Shown piece by piece: positions 1 to 12,900 of a stretch of DNA of 64,000 bases. The DNA is from Rhyacophila brunnea (lineage: Eukaryota > Arthropoda > Insecta > Trichoptera > Rhyacophilidae), in assembly GCA_022495005.1 (NCBI GenBank), contig JAGYXB010000056.1, positions 310,001-374,000 of the forward strand, in the 5' to 3' direction. The notes under the pieces are model-generated. The model worked only from the letters and a program-made list of their open reading frames with translations. It did not search any database and was not told where the DNA came from. Numbering within the stretch: position 1 is the stretch's first letter; each line of letters begins with the position of its first letter. Both the position numbers and the translations under genes were made by a program.

Positions 1-683
1 GTGACCATTTATTATAAGGTGAAATGAAAATATAATAACGCATTATTATTTTCACTTACAAAGCATGAGGCAGAAATGGATTCATATTTGAAACCAACGG
101 AAAATTTTAATCATAATAAAACATAATGGAAAAATACGACACTTCCAATATTTTCTTCGACAAATGTCACTTTGTAAAAACTGTCCAAATTCAAAATTTT
201 AATTTAAAACTGAATTTCTGAACTATTGAACTTTATTTTAACCGTCGTGAAAGTCATATTTGTCAGATACATTTATTAACTATTGAATGGCACCATTAAA
301 TTGTACACATTCTCACAAACTTCAGATCAAATATTTTGTGAAACATTAACGTGTAGTCAGTAATGTGGCTACTATACACAAAATCATATTGCGGATTCTC
401 TTTATAAAAGTCTGAATTATACATTATAATGTGTATACAAAAAATATCTCCAATTCATTGTACAAAAATACAATCAAACGATTTTACACACATATTTATT
501 TGAAAGAATGTGATAAAGAAAGAATCCATTTCCACCGAATGCAACCCATCATTCATTTGTTTAAAATAAAGAACATGAAATATAATAATAACATGCAGAT
601 GATTATCATTATTATGGTGTAAGTATGAATATTCTCCCCCGAGAATAAAATGTAATAGAGAGTGATCGATTGACGGTAATTAC
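1..683 (-). other. Start of the last visible tai intron
   Basis: AT-rich sequence after the exon 15 donor. I see no exon resembling the expected C-terminal end of taiman here and no polyadenylation context that would close the gene. Short ORFs are random. Confidence 0.6.
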
Positions 684-863
684 CTGAGTGCTGCATTTCA
701 AAGGAGATTCCGAGGGCGTCCAGGTCGTGGGGGGGAGGTTGCTGAAGAAGGTCGTGGGGTCTCGCGCCACCCCCTCCTCCGCCCCCTACCCCCACTCCTG
801 CCCCCGTCCGCGCGGCCACGGTCGCCCGGAGCTCTTGCCGCACATACTCCGATGTCATCCCGC
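684..863 (-). CDS. tai: taiman exon 15: TSEYVRQELRA segment
   Basis: The acceptor is AATTGCAG and the donor is GTAATT; 180 nt (2 + 59 codons + 1). GMTSEYVRQELRATVAARTG is a conserved C-terminal block of insect taiman, followed by a glycine run and HDLDALGISFEMQHS, matching the 'LG(L/I)(T/S)FEM' block of orthologues. Ends in phase 1, so coding continues beyond the left edge of the window. Confidence 0.9.
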
Positions 864-3800
864 CTGCAATTCACACAATCATCATACAAACCGATCCATG
901 AGTCTCTCCCGCCACCCAAAAAGCTTCCCAGTTTTGCCAAACAGTGTTTATAATGTTTTATGTTTAAATTATCAAAAACAATTAAAGATCAACAAATAAA
1001 AATAGAATTTTTATGTAAAAGACACTTAATAAGATGAAGAGTTTAAAATTATGGATAAGTATGGATAAGTCATCATTGATTTTGCAATACGTATCACATG
1101 CACAAAAACCGAATAGGGGACACATGAAACTGTAAAGAAAATACGTAAATATAACCTATATTCATAGGTTATAGTAAGCATAGGGTTAACTGGGTTGATA
1201 TTTTTATTTGATATAATAGAGTTCTACCACGTAAACACCAATCCAATGAATACATTTCTTTCATTGTATTAACTGTCAATTCATGGTGGGAATGCATTGT
1301 ATTAATAATTTTTTAATAAAATACATACTGAATCATCTTTTGATATTAAGTACCGGTTTCGTTCACCTAGTTGTTATTGTTGAAAATGTCCCTCTGCGCA
1401 TCTATTCTATATACAAGACTGCTATAGGCCGGTATCGGCACCTATCGAGGGTAGTTTTTCATTTTTTGTATTGAAGTATTAGTACTTATTGTAACAATTA
1501 CAATAAGTTAGTTGTAATTGTTACAATAAGTGCTATGTTTTTAACAGCACCTCTCTTGGCTGTGATAAATTTTAGAGCGAGATAGAGAGTTTTGACTGTT
1601 TAGACAGCTAACTTATTGCAATGCTGCCAATAGCGGCCTATAGCAGTCTTGTGCATAGAATAGATGCGCTGAAGTGAACAAAACCGGTACAATTATTTTA
1701 TATAAAAAAGTGGATTCAGTACAAAAAATTATGTTTTATTAAAATAAATATTAATGATTTTTTTTTCCCGACCATGTGTCCTAATAGGATCATATGGGCC
1801 TCCGCAGTGTAGAGTTAGTTTGTTTTAACAGATTTGTTTTTACGAGAAATGGATGTTAGCCACTTGCTCAACCTATTAGGTCCATACCCTGACTCACACA
1901 CAAATTGAAAACCAATACGTGTACTAGCCAGACCCAGGATTCGAACATGGGACCCACGGCGTTATAGTTCAACGCTTAAGCCGCGCGGCCACCGTGGGTG
2001 TTTGACGTATCGAATTAATACAATTGAAAGAACCCAAATAATTATGTAGGTACCTTACCATTTGTTTAAATCTTGAAAAAAGAAAACTACCGTGTTGACT
2101 CTTAAGCAGAGCATATGGGTCGCCATAGATTGGAGACTATATTCGCAGTTTTTTATTTAGGAGAATGGTAGTTTACCATTCGTCCAACCCATTGGGTCCT
2201 TGCACTGGATCAAACACACCGTATTCAATATTGTTTATATCTTTAGAAGCACATGAAAGACATTCAGCATATTATTGTTGACCATAATATGACAGATTTT
2301 GTGTTTATATTATGTATAGAATATTCCGGTAATTCCAATCACATACATAGCAGGTGCATAATATAAAAGATGAGCGAAGAAAGCTACAACTTTTCCGGTT
2401 AACGTATATGACACAAGACAGCCAAAAGATGGATGGAGAATTGCAAAATCAATGATGAACTGTAAAAAGAATGTACTTATTTTAAATGACTATCCCGAAA
2501 CATACTGATAAAGTTTAAATCCCATAATATAACCGAGAGTTATTTAATTGGAAAATTGATAAAATAATGACTAAGGAAAATAATATGTATTGACTAATAG
2601 TAGAATGTTATTATTATATTGTGCGAGATGGTTTTAAAAATATAATATTTATGTGGATATAAATAAAGTCAAAGTGTAAATACGTATATACAGAAACACA
2701 GGTTTGAGATAATAATTCAGCTGCTAGTAATTTCACATTATCATTGCCATAATATTAACATATCAGGTAATAAATAGAATGGAATTAGTAGATGCCCGCA
2801 AAACCGTGTTTCTATGTAATACACCCTCAGATCACTAGAGGACCGAGTAATAGTATAGTGTTAAAAAGGACACAATAGATGGTTATTGACAATATGTGAG
2901 GGTGTTAGAACACAAAACAGGTGCGTGAAGGTGTTGTCTGTGTTAGTCTGGTGGTAAACGTCAGCTGCAATGAGGCACGACACTTTTATTTCTAAATGAC
3001 ATGTGAGACTACCGTTTAATCAATACAATTATTCAAACAAATAATACGGAACATACACACAGATCAAGCCACAATACACATTTAGCAAGCCGGACATACA
3101 CACACGCAGATATAAAATAAAGCTATGCATAAAATTTTTAAATCCAAATATCTATAACAACAAATACGTGCAGAAAATTTCATATAACACAATCAGTTAA
3201 TTAACAACGTCCCTATATACAGTAAAGCCCCATTAATACGAACATGGTTAATTCGAAATTCACTGTAAAATCAAAATATTTGCTAAAATTCATAAAATAT
3301 ATCTATGTACAGTGATTTCCATTAATTCAATGAATGAACCATAATAATCAGCAATGATATTAATCTGAAACGGAAACAATGATACAAAATTGCATTTTTT
3401 TTCAGTTGAACTGTTTTTTGCCATACATTGTATATTTCGTAATTTGAATTTTTTTGCGATTTTCGGTCCTGTCGACTTCGAATTAACAGGGTTTTGCTGT
3501 ATGTATATAGTAATTTAACTTGCAATAAATATTAATCGATCGTATAAATTCCCCTTTGAAGTATCCTAAACAAAACCAAGTAGACTCAAAAGAGTATAAA
3601 TACCGCATATTGTTATCAAACCAGTTATGACGGTGGTAATTTGAGTTATCGAAAGTATGATTGAAAACGAACTTTACTGATTTCAATGTGGTGTACACTG
3701 ATTTATGACGAAATTAATCAAAAAAATGCAAAAATAGCTTTAAAACGACGGAAAACACACCCATCTGAAACACAAAATTAATAACAAGAATGTGCAGAGG

Positions 3801-6800
3801 AGTGATCAGTTAGAAAACAAAGTGGAAAACAGAGTGAAGGACATCGATTGGTGAAACACAAAGACAAACACAAATGACACAATGGTGGTGATGATGATGA
3901 TGACGATGTTATTGGTGATGAGATGAATGATATGTTCATTATGACCTTCTCTCAGTTGTATAAATTTAGACATGTCGATTCTCCCATTAAATGTTTTGAC
4001 TGAAAATCAAATTTAGAGAAAAAGACAATAAAATATTGAATGAGCACCGTCTTCTCGTCTTGCAAATCTTTTTAAAGTAATGGTAATTCACAACTTTATG
4101 GGATACTAAGATGGCAGAAAATTAAGTTGAATGAACGTATATTTAATAAGATAGAAGGTTTTTATTTTGCCTACACCTAGGCTGGGAAATCACAGGTTGA
4201 TGTCGGCGAGTACTGCACCGAAAACACAATCGTGTTACGTCGCAACAGTAATAAATAATCCACATTCAAAACGGTGAGCTCCGGCATCCGATGAAGATGA
4301 TAATACGAAACAATGAGACACGGAATGAAGAGTTAATGAAACCGACAGAAAAATAGAGAGAACAGTTAATCGGTGGTGGGTGCGGCGGGCGGACAGCGGA
4401 AGCGACAAGCCGTCGGGTGCGGCAGCGAGTACCAGATGTGTAGGGGGTGGGTGGAGGGGAGGGCGCATGAAGTACTTACTGAGGTGGTGGTGAGGGTGTT
4501 GAGGGTGGTGGGGGGGGTGCGGCGGGCGCGCGTACGCCGGCTGCTCCATGTAGCCCCCCTCCGCGGCTCCGACCCCGTAGTAGCCCCCCACTCCACTGCC
4601 TACTTGCCACATGTACATGTCACAACATTATTTTACTTGCAAAACTACCTCGATCGCGTTCATCTCACTCGTGCATTCCACTCTCCTTCATACTTCCGCT
4701 TGCTAAATGCTGCGTATCCTTTTTTTTGAACTTCGTTATATGAGTTAAACTTAAAACAGTTCAGTTTAAAAGGGTGCTAGAAATCACCAAATGAATTAAA
4801 ATATTTATTTCGGAGTATCGCTGATACTGTTTAAATTCAACAAGAGTGATATTTCAGTCGATCAAATCATATCAATAACCTAGTTTAATACGGAAACAAC
4901 TCAAAATAACCTTGTTCCAAGATACAATTTAATGCCACTGTTGACTAAGTGATTCGTTGGTAATACACAAACCCTACAAATTAACCTACAATTATGAATT
5001 TAAAAAGATGATTATTAATTTAATTGAAATTGAAATTTTAGTAATGCTTGTAAAATTTACTACAAAATTAAATCTGACTAAAGCCTCAATTACATTGAGC
5101 TTCTTTACGAGCTGTGTGTTGGCGAATTTATAATCTGCCTGTAAAGTCGCCCAGTGTAATCATCGAACAAGCTAACATGTTCGATGATTATACTGGGCGA
5201 CTTTACAGGCAGATTATAAATTCGCCAACAAACAGCTCGTAAAGAAGCTCAATGTAATTGAGGCTTTAACTAATATTTTCCCTTTTTTAAATGTTTTCAG
5301 AATGGGTTAATAGAATACCCAATGAAATTTTATAGTTCGATAAGTAATCAACCCAGACATTATCGAGAAAGAAACAATCTATCCGCATCGAAAGGCATCA
5401 TTAACTCAAAACCTTGCATCTTTGAGTAATTTTTGTACAAAACTAGGGTACCTATCGATACATTAAGTATCGATTAACATTATTAAAGTCGAGATGTTTG
5501 AAATGTGACAAAATCTTAAGCGAGATTAGAAAACTATAATGAATTAAATAATAAATCAAAAGGTATATTATTGTATCAATATAACGAATGCTCAAAAACA
5601 GCCATACGAAACACACATCCAGAGCAAATTACACAAAATCATTTTATAATTAATAATCTATCTTATAAAACTAACATACTCTAGATACGTAAAACTAAGA
5701 ATATTCATCGAAAGAAAGACTTAACAGCATGATTTTTAAAAACTGTAAAAATCAAAGAAATAACAGAAGCGAGTATTTGTTAATAAATTATTTACTGCTA
5801 CTGCTATGCACATGCAGCTACGGCGGTGCGCATAGTTTCATCGTCTTCATAATAGCGATCTGCGCTTCCGGGATGGCAACCTGTCGGAATGAAGTCTCAA
5901 CGGTGGCCGATCGATTGCGCCACTCTTGACGATTTCAATATTAATAGGAAGAGAAGGATTTACAAAATATAATCAGAGCGAGAAAGTACAGGCATGCCCA
6001 TCATCATCATCTCTATTACCAATATAAAAAAAAGACCACCTCAATAATGATTAAGTCTCTACTAGACGGCCATCACGGCATGCTTTTATTCATTACTTTA
6101 ATAATAATAAACTTCAATACCTACAATACTCTAAATAAACCTTAATAGTAATATACTGTATCAGAAATAATATTATTTGTGTTAGTTTTTGTAACAGTGT
6201 GAAGTGGAATCAGAAGATAATATTGAAATAAATGGAAGGAAACATATGAAGGATAAATAAATTGCAATGTTACTGATACTAAAGCACAGACCGCACGTAT
6301 GTATTAGTTTTAAGAGACGAGAAAGCTGTTTCGGTGAACAAATGTGATATTTAAATATCATGAATATTATTTGATAAAAAAACTAGTAATCATCCATCAC
6401 ATTATGTTGCATGAAAACTAGTCGCAAACATAAAAAAGATACATACTAGATATAGACAATAATTATATCATTGAATTATCTATTAATTGAAGCACAGGTG
6501 TTAGGCATTGTCGTTTTACACAACGGTTATACAATAATATCGAAAAGAGATAGATTATCAAATACAACGACTGTGACAGAATGTAAGCTTGAAAAATAAT
6601 ATATGAATGAAAAAAAACACATTGAAATGTTGGGACAGCTTGTTAAAGAAATAATTCATACTGGGCATGGAATATAGGTTATTAATTAATTGAAGAATAG
6701 GCAAAGTATTAATTATTCAAGAAGCCTGCGATATGCTTTGATGAATGAATAAGACAGTTGGTAATAATGAAGAAATAATCAAATCAACGGCCAGTCTAGC

Positions 6801-9800
6801 GCGATCATTGAACAGCAAAATATAAATAATCATAGGACAGGAAATAGTTTCTAGAATTCTAATCTCAGACCGCACATCTTACAAAACGTGAAAACAACTG
6901 AATAGTCCTTGTGCAAAAGGATGGCAAACAGCATTTGGTAAATTACTAACTCGGCAGTGTGCACTGTGGTTACATCCCGCATGTAATGCGTGGTGTAGAA
7001 TATTACAAAGGACAATACGTACGTAATATTATGATTTATGAGACACACAGTTATAAACAACTAAAAAAAAAAAAAAAAAAAAATAGCATCCAGCGGTGGT
7101 TGACGCGAGAATGCAATTAACTCAAATTTACATGATGCTACGATGGTTTGTAATGCAGTGAATATAACAAAGTATTTTCTTAAAGTCGTCATTCAATTTA
7201 TTGATTCTATTGCAGCTCGAAAAAATGTTTTTAATATACCCTTTCATATGAAGGAGCTGGATGGGCTTTCCAAAGCCGTACGACAACAATTTAAATACTT
7301 AACATGTCTTGCACTACTAGACTAAGTACGGTTCAAAAATAGCATCCTTGTAACCAGGAATGGTGATGGGAATGAAGAAGACTGATATGATGTATAGTGT
7401 GAGTGTAAGAGGTGTGGATGTGGATGTTACCTTGTATGGGCTGCGGCTGCGTAGGCATGGAGAGGTGTCTCTGCAGGCGGGGGTGCGGGGGAGGCGCTGG
7501 CTGCTGCAGGTAGGGCGACAGGGGGGCGTGGGGAGCAAGGGGGGAGTGGGAGGGCAGGGGAGAGTGCGGGGTGAGCGGGGTGTGGGGGGCGAGGGCGGAC
7601 CCTCGCTGCCCTCCCCCACCTCCTCCGCCCCCTCCCCCTCCATAACCGCTCTGCTGTAACACCAACAAGAAACAGTCAAATTCATGTACAGTAACTAAAG
7701 TTAAAATCAATTCATTTCTAACTATGTATTATGTACGTCGTAAACCATAATAGAACTATCAAATGCCATAACATTGGAAAAAAATATATCGGAAGGTAAT
7801 TTTCAGATTCGGTGAAATCCACTCTTTGACAAAGTGAGAAATTGCCATCTTTTCATTCTCCTTCCTAAATTCCTATAGCAACGAAACAAATACATCTTTC
7901 TAATTATGTACCTTCATAATATAATAATATGGCATTCAGCAAGATGGTGTGACTTCGCGATGACGAGATTGGTTGAAATGGATTTGACAATTTGATGAGT
8001 ACTGAAAATCACATAATGCAGCACTGCTAGTAAAAAAGCTTTTTTTGAGTTGATAAATTTTGAAAATTCCCAAAAATCAAAAAAAAATATTTTGTTCTGT
8101 AAGTGTTTTTGTGAACACAGCAAAATTAGTGTACCTACACACAAGAAGGTCACAAATCAAACAGAACGAAAACAATTGCAATTCAGCAACTAACAATATA
8201 AGTCATCCAGTATTTATTTATAGGCTATACAATAATAGATTATTATACTAATACTATCGACCGAAGGTACTTGATGGAATTTGAATTTGAATTCTAATTT
8301 TTTACCCTTCCTTTCAGAGGTAGATAATTTACGTGATTAGACTTGATTGTAATATAACGTTTTCTGAAGAACATTTGACATGTGCTCATTAATACGTTAC
8401 ATACATACATTAATGTGCCGATAATAAAATGAAAAAAGAAATTTCATAACTATGTGGTTTATCGCCAAGATATGGAATTACCTCCTGAGATGTGAAAAAC
8501 ATCATATTATAAACAAATCAAACAGATTTATCTGCGACATAATAATTTATTTCAAATAATATTATAAAACTTTACCAAAAACATTTAAAATATTGTATTG
8601 TCCTACTATTTATTTGTTGGAAAAGATATTCAAAATAAGTTCAAAAAGCAGGTAGCGGATTAAGAATCATAAAAGTCACACATTTAACCGGATGGCAGCC
8701 AATGACGTCTTAAGACGCGAACTTTTCGGAGAACGGAAACAAAAATGACGTCTTTGGACGTCCCGTTTTAAACGGGATTTTACGTAAATGTTTAACGTAA
8801 ATCAATTATTTTAAACATACAAATATGTTGAACACACAATGACATATATTGGGAATATCGTTACATACTTAGAATTAAAACAGAATTCGTTTTTACCACT
8901 TGAAACGTAAATTGATTTTAATTTTTTATTTTTGCAATAAAATTCGCGGCGTGCAAGGTACCGCCATATATACAGCTACCGGCAGTAAAAAGGTTAACCT
9001 AATGGATGCATATGCTCTACCAGACACGTAATTTGAACCTATGTCTTCATAAGCTAACACTTTATCACTCATCCATCGCGGGTGTCGGTAAAAGTGAATA
9101 CTTACTGTTAATTGTGCATTGAGCATGGGGTTTTGTTGTTGCTGCAGGGTGAGTTTGTACGAGGGGGCTTCTTGGGTGGGGGTGCCAGGACCTGAAAAAC
9201 CACCACCCCCTCCGCCTGGAAAAATCAAAAATTCATCATAAATATTGGTTGCAACCAATGTTTACAGCCAAATCCTTAATTAGTTAATTATTAGATAAAA
9301 GACTTAAATTTTAATATGAAATTTAAAAAAAAAATATAGGGTATATTTAGGGATATTTATTGAATATTAAACTTAAATTATTAAATTTTGTTATGAAATT
9401 AATCAAGAAATATTAAAACACTTAATTATTTTTTTGCATGAGAATGGTAGTTATAAAGATACATGAGTGAAAATGATATCTATGTAAAAAGAGGATAAAT
9501 CTTACCATGATGGTGATGGAGGTGATGATGATAGTGCGGGGGGGCAGGGTAAGGGGGGGCGTCGGAAGCTCTTTGGAGGGAGACATTAGGAGGGGTGGGG
9601 GCGTTGAGTAGGGCATCCATGGTGATGGTGGCGCCCCCTCCTCCACCACCGCCGACCCCCACTCCCCCTCCGCCGCCACCCCCGCCTACGCCCACCACCA
9701 TTTGCTGCTGCTGTGCCTGTAACAGGCGCGCCTTTTGCTGTTGTTGTGCCAGGTGGGCTTTCTGCCGCTGCTGCTGCTGTTGCTGTTGTTGTAATTGTTG

Positions 9801-9862
9801 TTGCTGCTGCTGTTGTTGCGCTTGCTGTTGTTGCTGCTGCTGATGTTGTTGTTGTTGCTGTT

Positions 9863-9944
<82 letters not shown>

Positions 9945-12900
9945 TTGGTGCTGTTGTGGTAGGGCAGTCTGCTGCTGTTGACCTTGGGGAGTATACCTCC
10001 CCGACCACTGACCACTTGCAGCTTGCTGTTTTCGAGAAAACAATAGAATTAAACACAATATGTATAAGGAAACCCCGATTATATGTTTATGAAGGCAACA
10101 AATAAAATATAAATAAACAGAAAACATAAATTGGGGTATTGGAAATTTAAAAAAAAAAAATTATTACTAAAAAAATCATACAAATCGGTTTGGAGCTTAT
10201 GTCAACGTGTTATTTTACCTTTTCGAGAATGTTACTTTTCTCTGGAAACCGACAATGATTTTTTTTAGACATTTGAACGGATGTGAACAAAAAAAAAATA
10301 CAAAACTACTAACTTATATAATTGCATTGGGACACAATATGCATCTGGAATTCATTTCAATGATTGTTATGCAATGAATTTCGAGCTATGCATTGAATTG
10401 AATTTTTAATTTTAATACGTAATCCTAATAGATTATTTCAGACGTAATTTGCAGGAAATATAAACATTAATTGAATGGATTAAAATGAACCAAGGACTAC
10501 AGAAACTACTAAACTACTAAATATTTAGCAGGAAAACATGAATTTCTGAGTACATACTGTCGTTGTATGGCTTTTCATCTGGATTTAGGACTTGGAGGTG
10601 GACAAATAACACACCAAAATTGTGGTGGAAACGGCAAGGCATATTTACGTTAATATATTGTAAATGGTTACATTTTTATACAAATTCTTTTCAATTTAAT
10701 TTTGATGGATAGCAAGGTTAACACTGGTTACTGCGTTGCTGCGCTAAAACAAACGGTCGCTTACGAGCCGTACAAATGCGGCGTTGCCATTCATATTTTT
10801 TTTAACGGCATTCAGACAATGTTGCCCTTCAGATATTTAACATTATTTAATTATTTTCGCAATCAACCCTTACTATTTGTTGATTTGATACCGATTAGGC
10901 CTCTCCAGATTCACAGAGACATCCCCAAATGGGGACCATTCGGGGGTGTAACAATACCTAATAATATATAATACCAATATATATATATATGAATATAATA
11001 TATATTCCACTTTATTTAAAACCACCAAAAATATTCAGTACATCTCTATTTTAATACACCTAACACGTTATAATCTATTGAATAACACGCATTTTAATGA
11101 GAATTGACACTTTCAAGATGTAGGAGACGAATACTCAAAATATCTTGACCGACTGTGACTGATGACTAGATTATGAGGACACAAGAGTGTTTCCAAAATC
11201 ATTATTCAGAGAAAGATTAACAGTTTTGAAGGAAACCGGCCTCCAATGGTGGCCGCAAGAAAGTGAATAAACAAATTAAAAAATGTCAGAGGCAATTACC
11301 GTAGTGTTGGGATACGCTGGGGGAACTCCCGGGGACGCGGGGCTCTTGACGGCCGTTTCGCACTGCATCAGACTTTTTTGGATCGCGTTTATCGCCATTG
11401 TCTCGTTCATCACCTGCAAAATTAACATTGATCGTCAATCGATATCACAATTTGTCATCGCACAACAATAAATATAATCATTGAAGTCATACATAGTAAA
11501 GTTGTACACTGTCAAACAAGCAGGAGATTATTGTTGATCTTCCAACTGACATATTCACTTGAATCTAACCGTATTCGTGTATGTCTGCCTTGCAAGTTGT
11601 GTTGGGCTCGAGGGGTTGAATGAATAGGCGGCCACAGACGGACAGTTCTCGTAACAGGTTGAACATGGCACAGACAATAACTGTTCAATAACTGTACGTT
11701 AGTGGCCACACCACAGATCAGTTTAACTACCCCATTTAAATCTGTCGAACTGTCAACAGACGTGCCCATATACGTACAGTTATTGTCTGTGGCAGAGCAA
11801 GTGTCAAAAACTATGGAGGTTAAGTTCGCGGAGATATTACACAGGAGTATTGTTTCAATTAGTTTTAGGTAAGGTATACTTGAACGATGATACACGAATA
11901 ATTTTACTTTGAATTTATTATGGTTATAATTGTTTTTATTAGAAACAAATTGACATAAAATACACACCTATGACGTTGGTAAAATAAATCATGATTTCGC
12001 TAGTGGATAATATAAAATATAATCTTTTCTTTTGAATAAATTATTCCCTTTAACAGCATCGCTGCCGCCGGCTCCGATCGGAGCCGCGTCACCACTCATA
12101 GTCGGTGCCGCCGTATCCGATCGGAGCCGCCTGTATAGTAATCACGAAATTGTCATTATTTCACTGGCCCTACCATTGAGTGATTTATTTCTTAGCTGGC
12201 ATCGTAGATGAATACATTACCGATATTTTTCGCTAATTGGTTTTTAATTTGTTTTTTTTATAGACATTTTTCGGCACTGTGTTTTATAATGTCCTACCTA
12301 CATACCACTTATCATTATCACTTATCGCATGTTCGGCAGTGGCAGCATTAGGCGCCGATCATATACAATCGGGCGCTCGACGCGCTCGCGCATTTCTTCA
12401 GTTTGGGCGATGAATCACCAAGGAATACAATAGAGCATACACAGCGTATGAAGAACATAACGCCTCGCGCGCCTTATATTTCAACGCACACAGGGTTCAG
12501 TGCGGCGTCTTTTGACGTCATAGCACGACAATAATATGAAAATACATTGGATGTGACCAGCGAATGGGGCGGGACGGTCTCTAATTTACTCTGCTGTTGT
12601 GAGCGTTGTCGTACAGGCGCGGCGGGCGCGAGGCGTCATCGATCGACAGGCGAAAAGCAATTATTTCATTACAGAGAAGTCATTGTTTTATTTTATTCCG
12701 TGTCATTATATTTCGCTGGTTGAACAATGTCGTCGTAAATATTTATTATAATATAATATTTTTATTGCTTTGTTATGAGAGACGCTGTAAAAGTAATTGT
12801 TTTGTGCTCCATGGGCCGCTTATTACATAGGTGAAGGGTAATGCGCGGCGAGAGACGTGTGATTATGGTTATGAATAAACAATGCATGCGCGGACTTCAC

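Larger units (their letters stand above)
864..4479 (-). other. tai intron between exons 15 and 14
   Basis: About 3.6 kb, AT-rich. Contains a large foldback (1350-1690 core), a tRNA-derived SINE (1785-2000) with a second body copy (2105-2230), and a pogo-like MITE (3220-3499); a short GATGATGATGATGA microsatellite lies near 3893. No coding potential beyond shadows. Confidence 0.6.

Noticed and set aside
4366..4596. Alternative frame EWGATTGSEPRRG.. in exon 14
   Set aside because: It would use a better-looking acceptor and could join exon 13 in phase, but it lacks the Gly/Tyr, Pro/His pattern and does not lead in frame into exon 15.
7063..7082. Poly(A) run as a retroposed gene tail
   Set aside because: No processed coding sequence or polyadenylation signal context precedes it on either strand.
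9595..10105. Long plus- and minus-strand ORFs of poly-Ala, poly-Ser, poly-Cys and poly-Thr
   Set aside because: They are other-frame readings of the CAG/CAA repeat in tai exon 11. Only the Gln frame agrees in phase with neighbouring exons.
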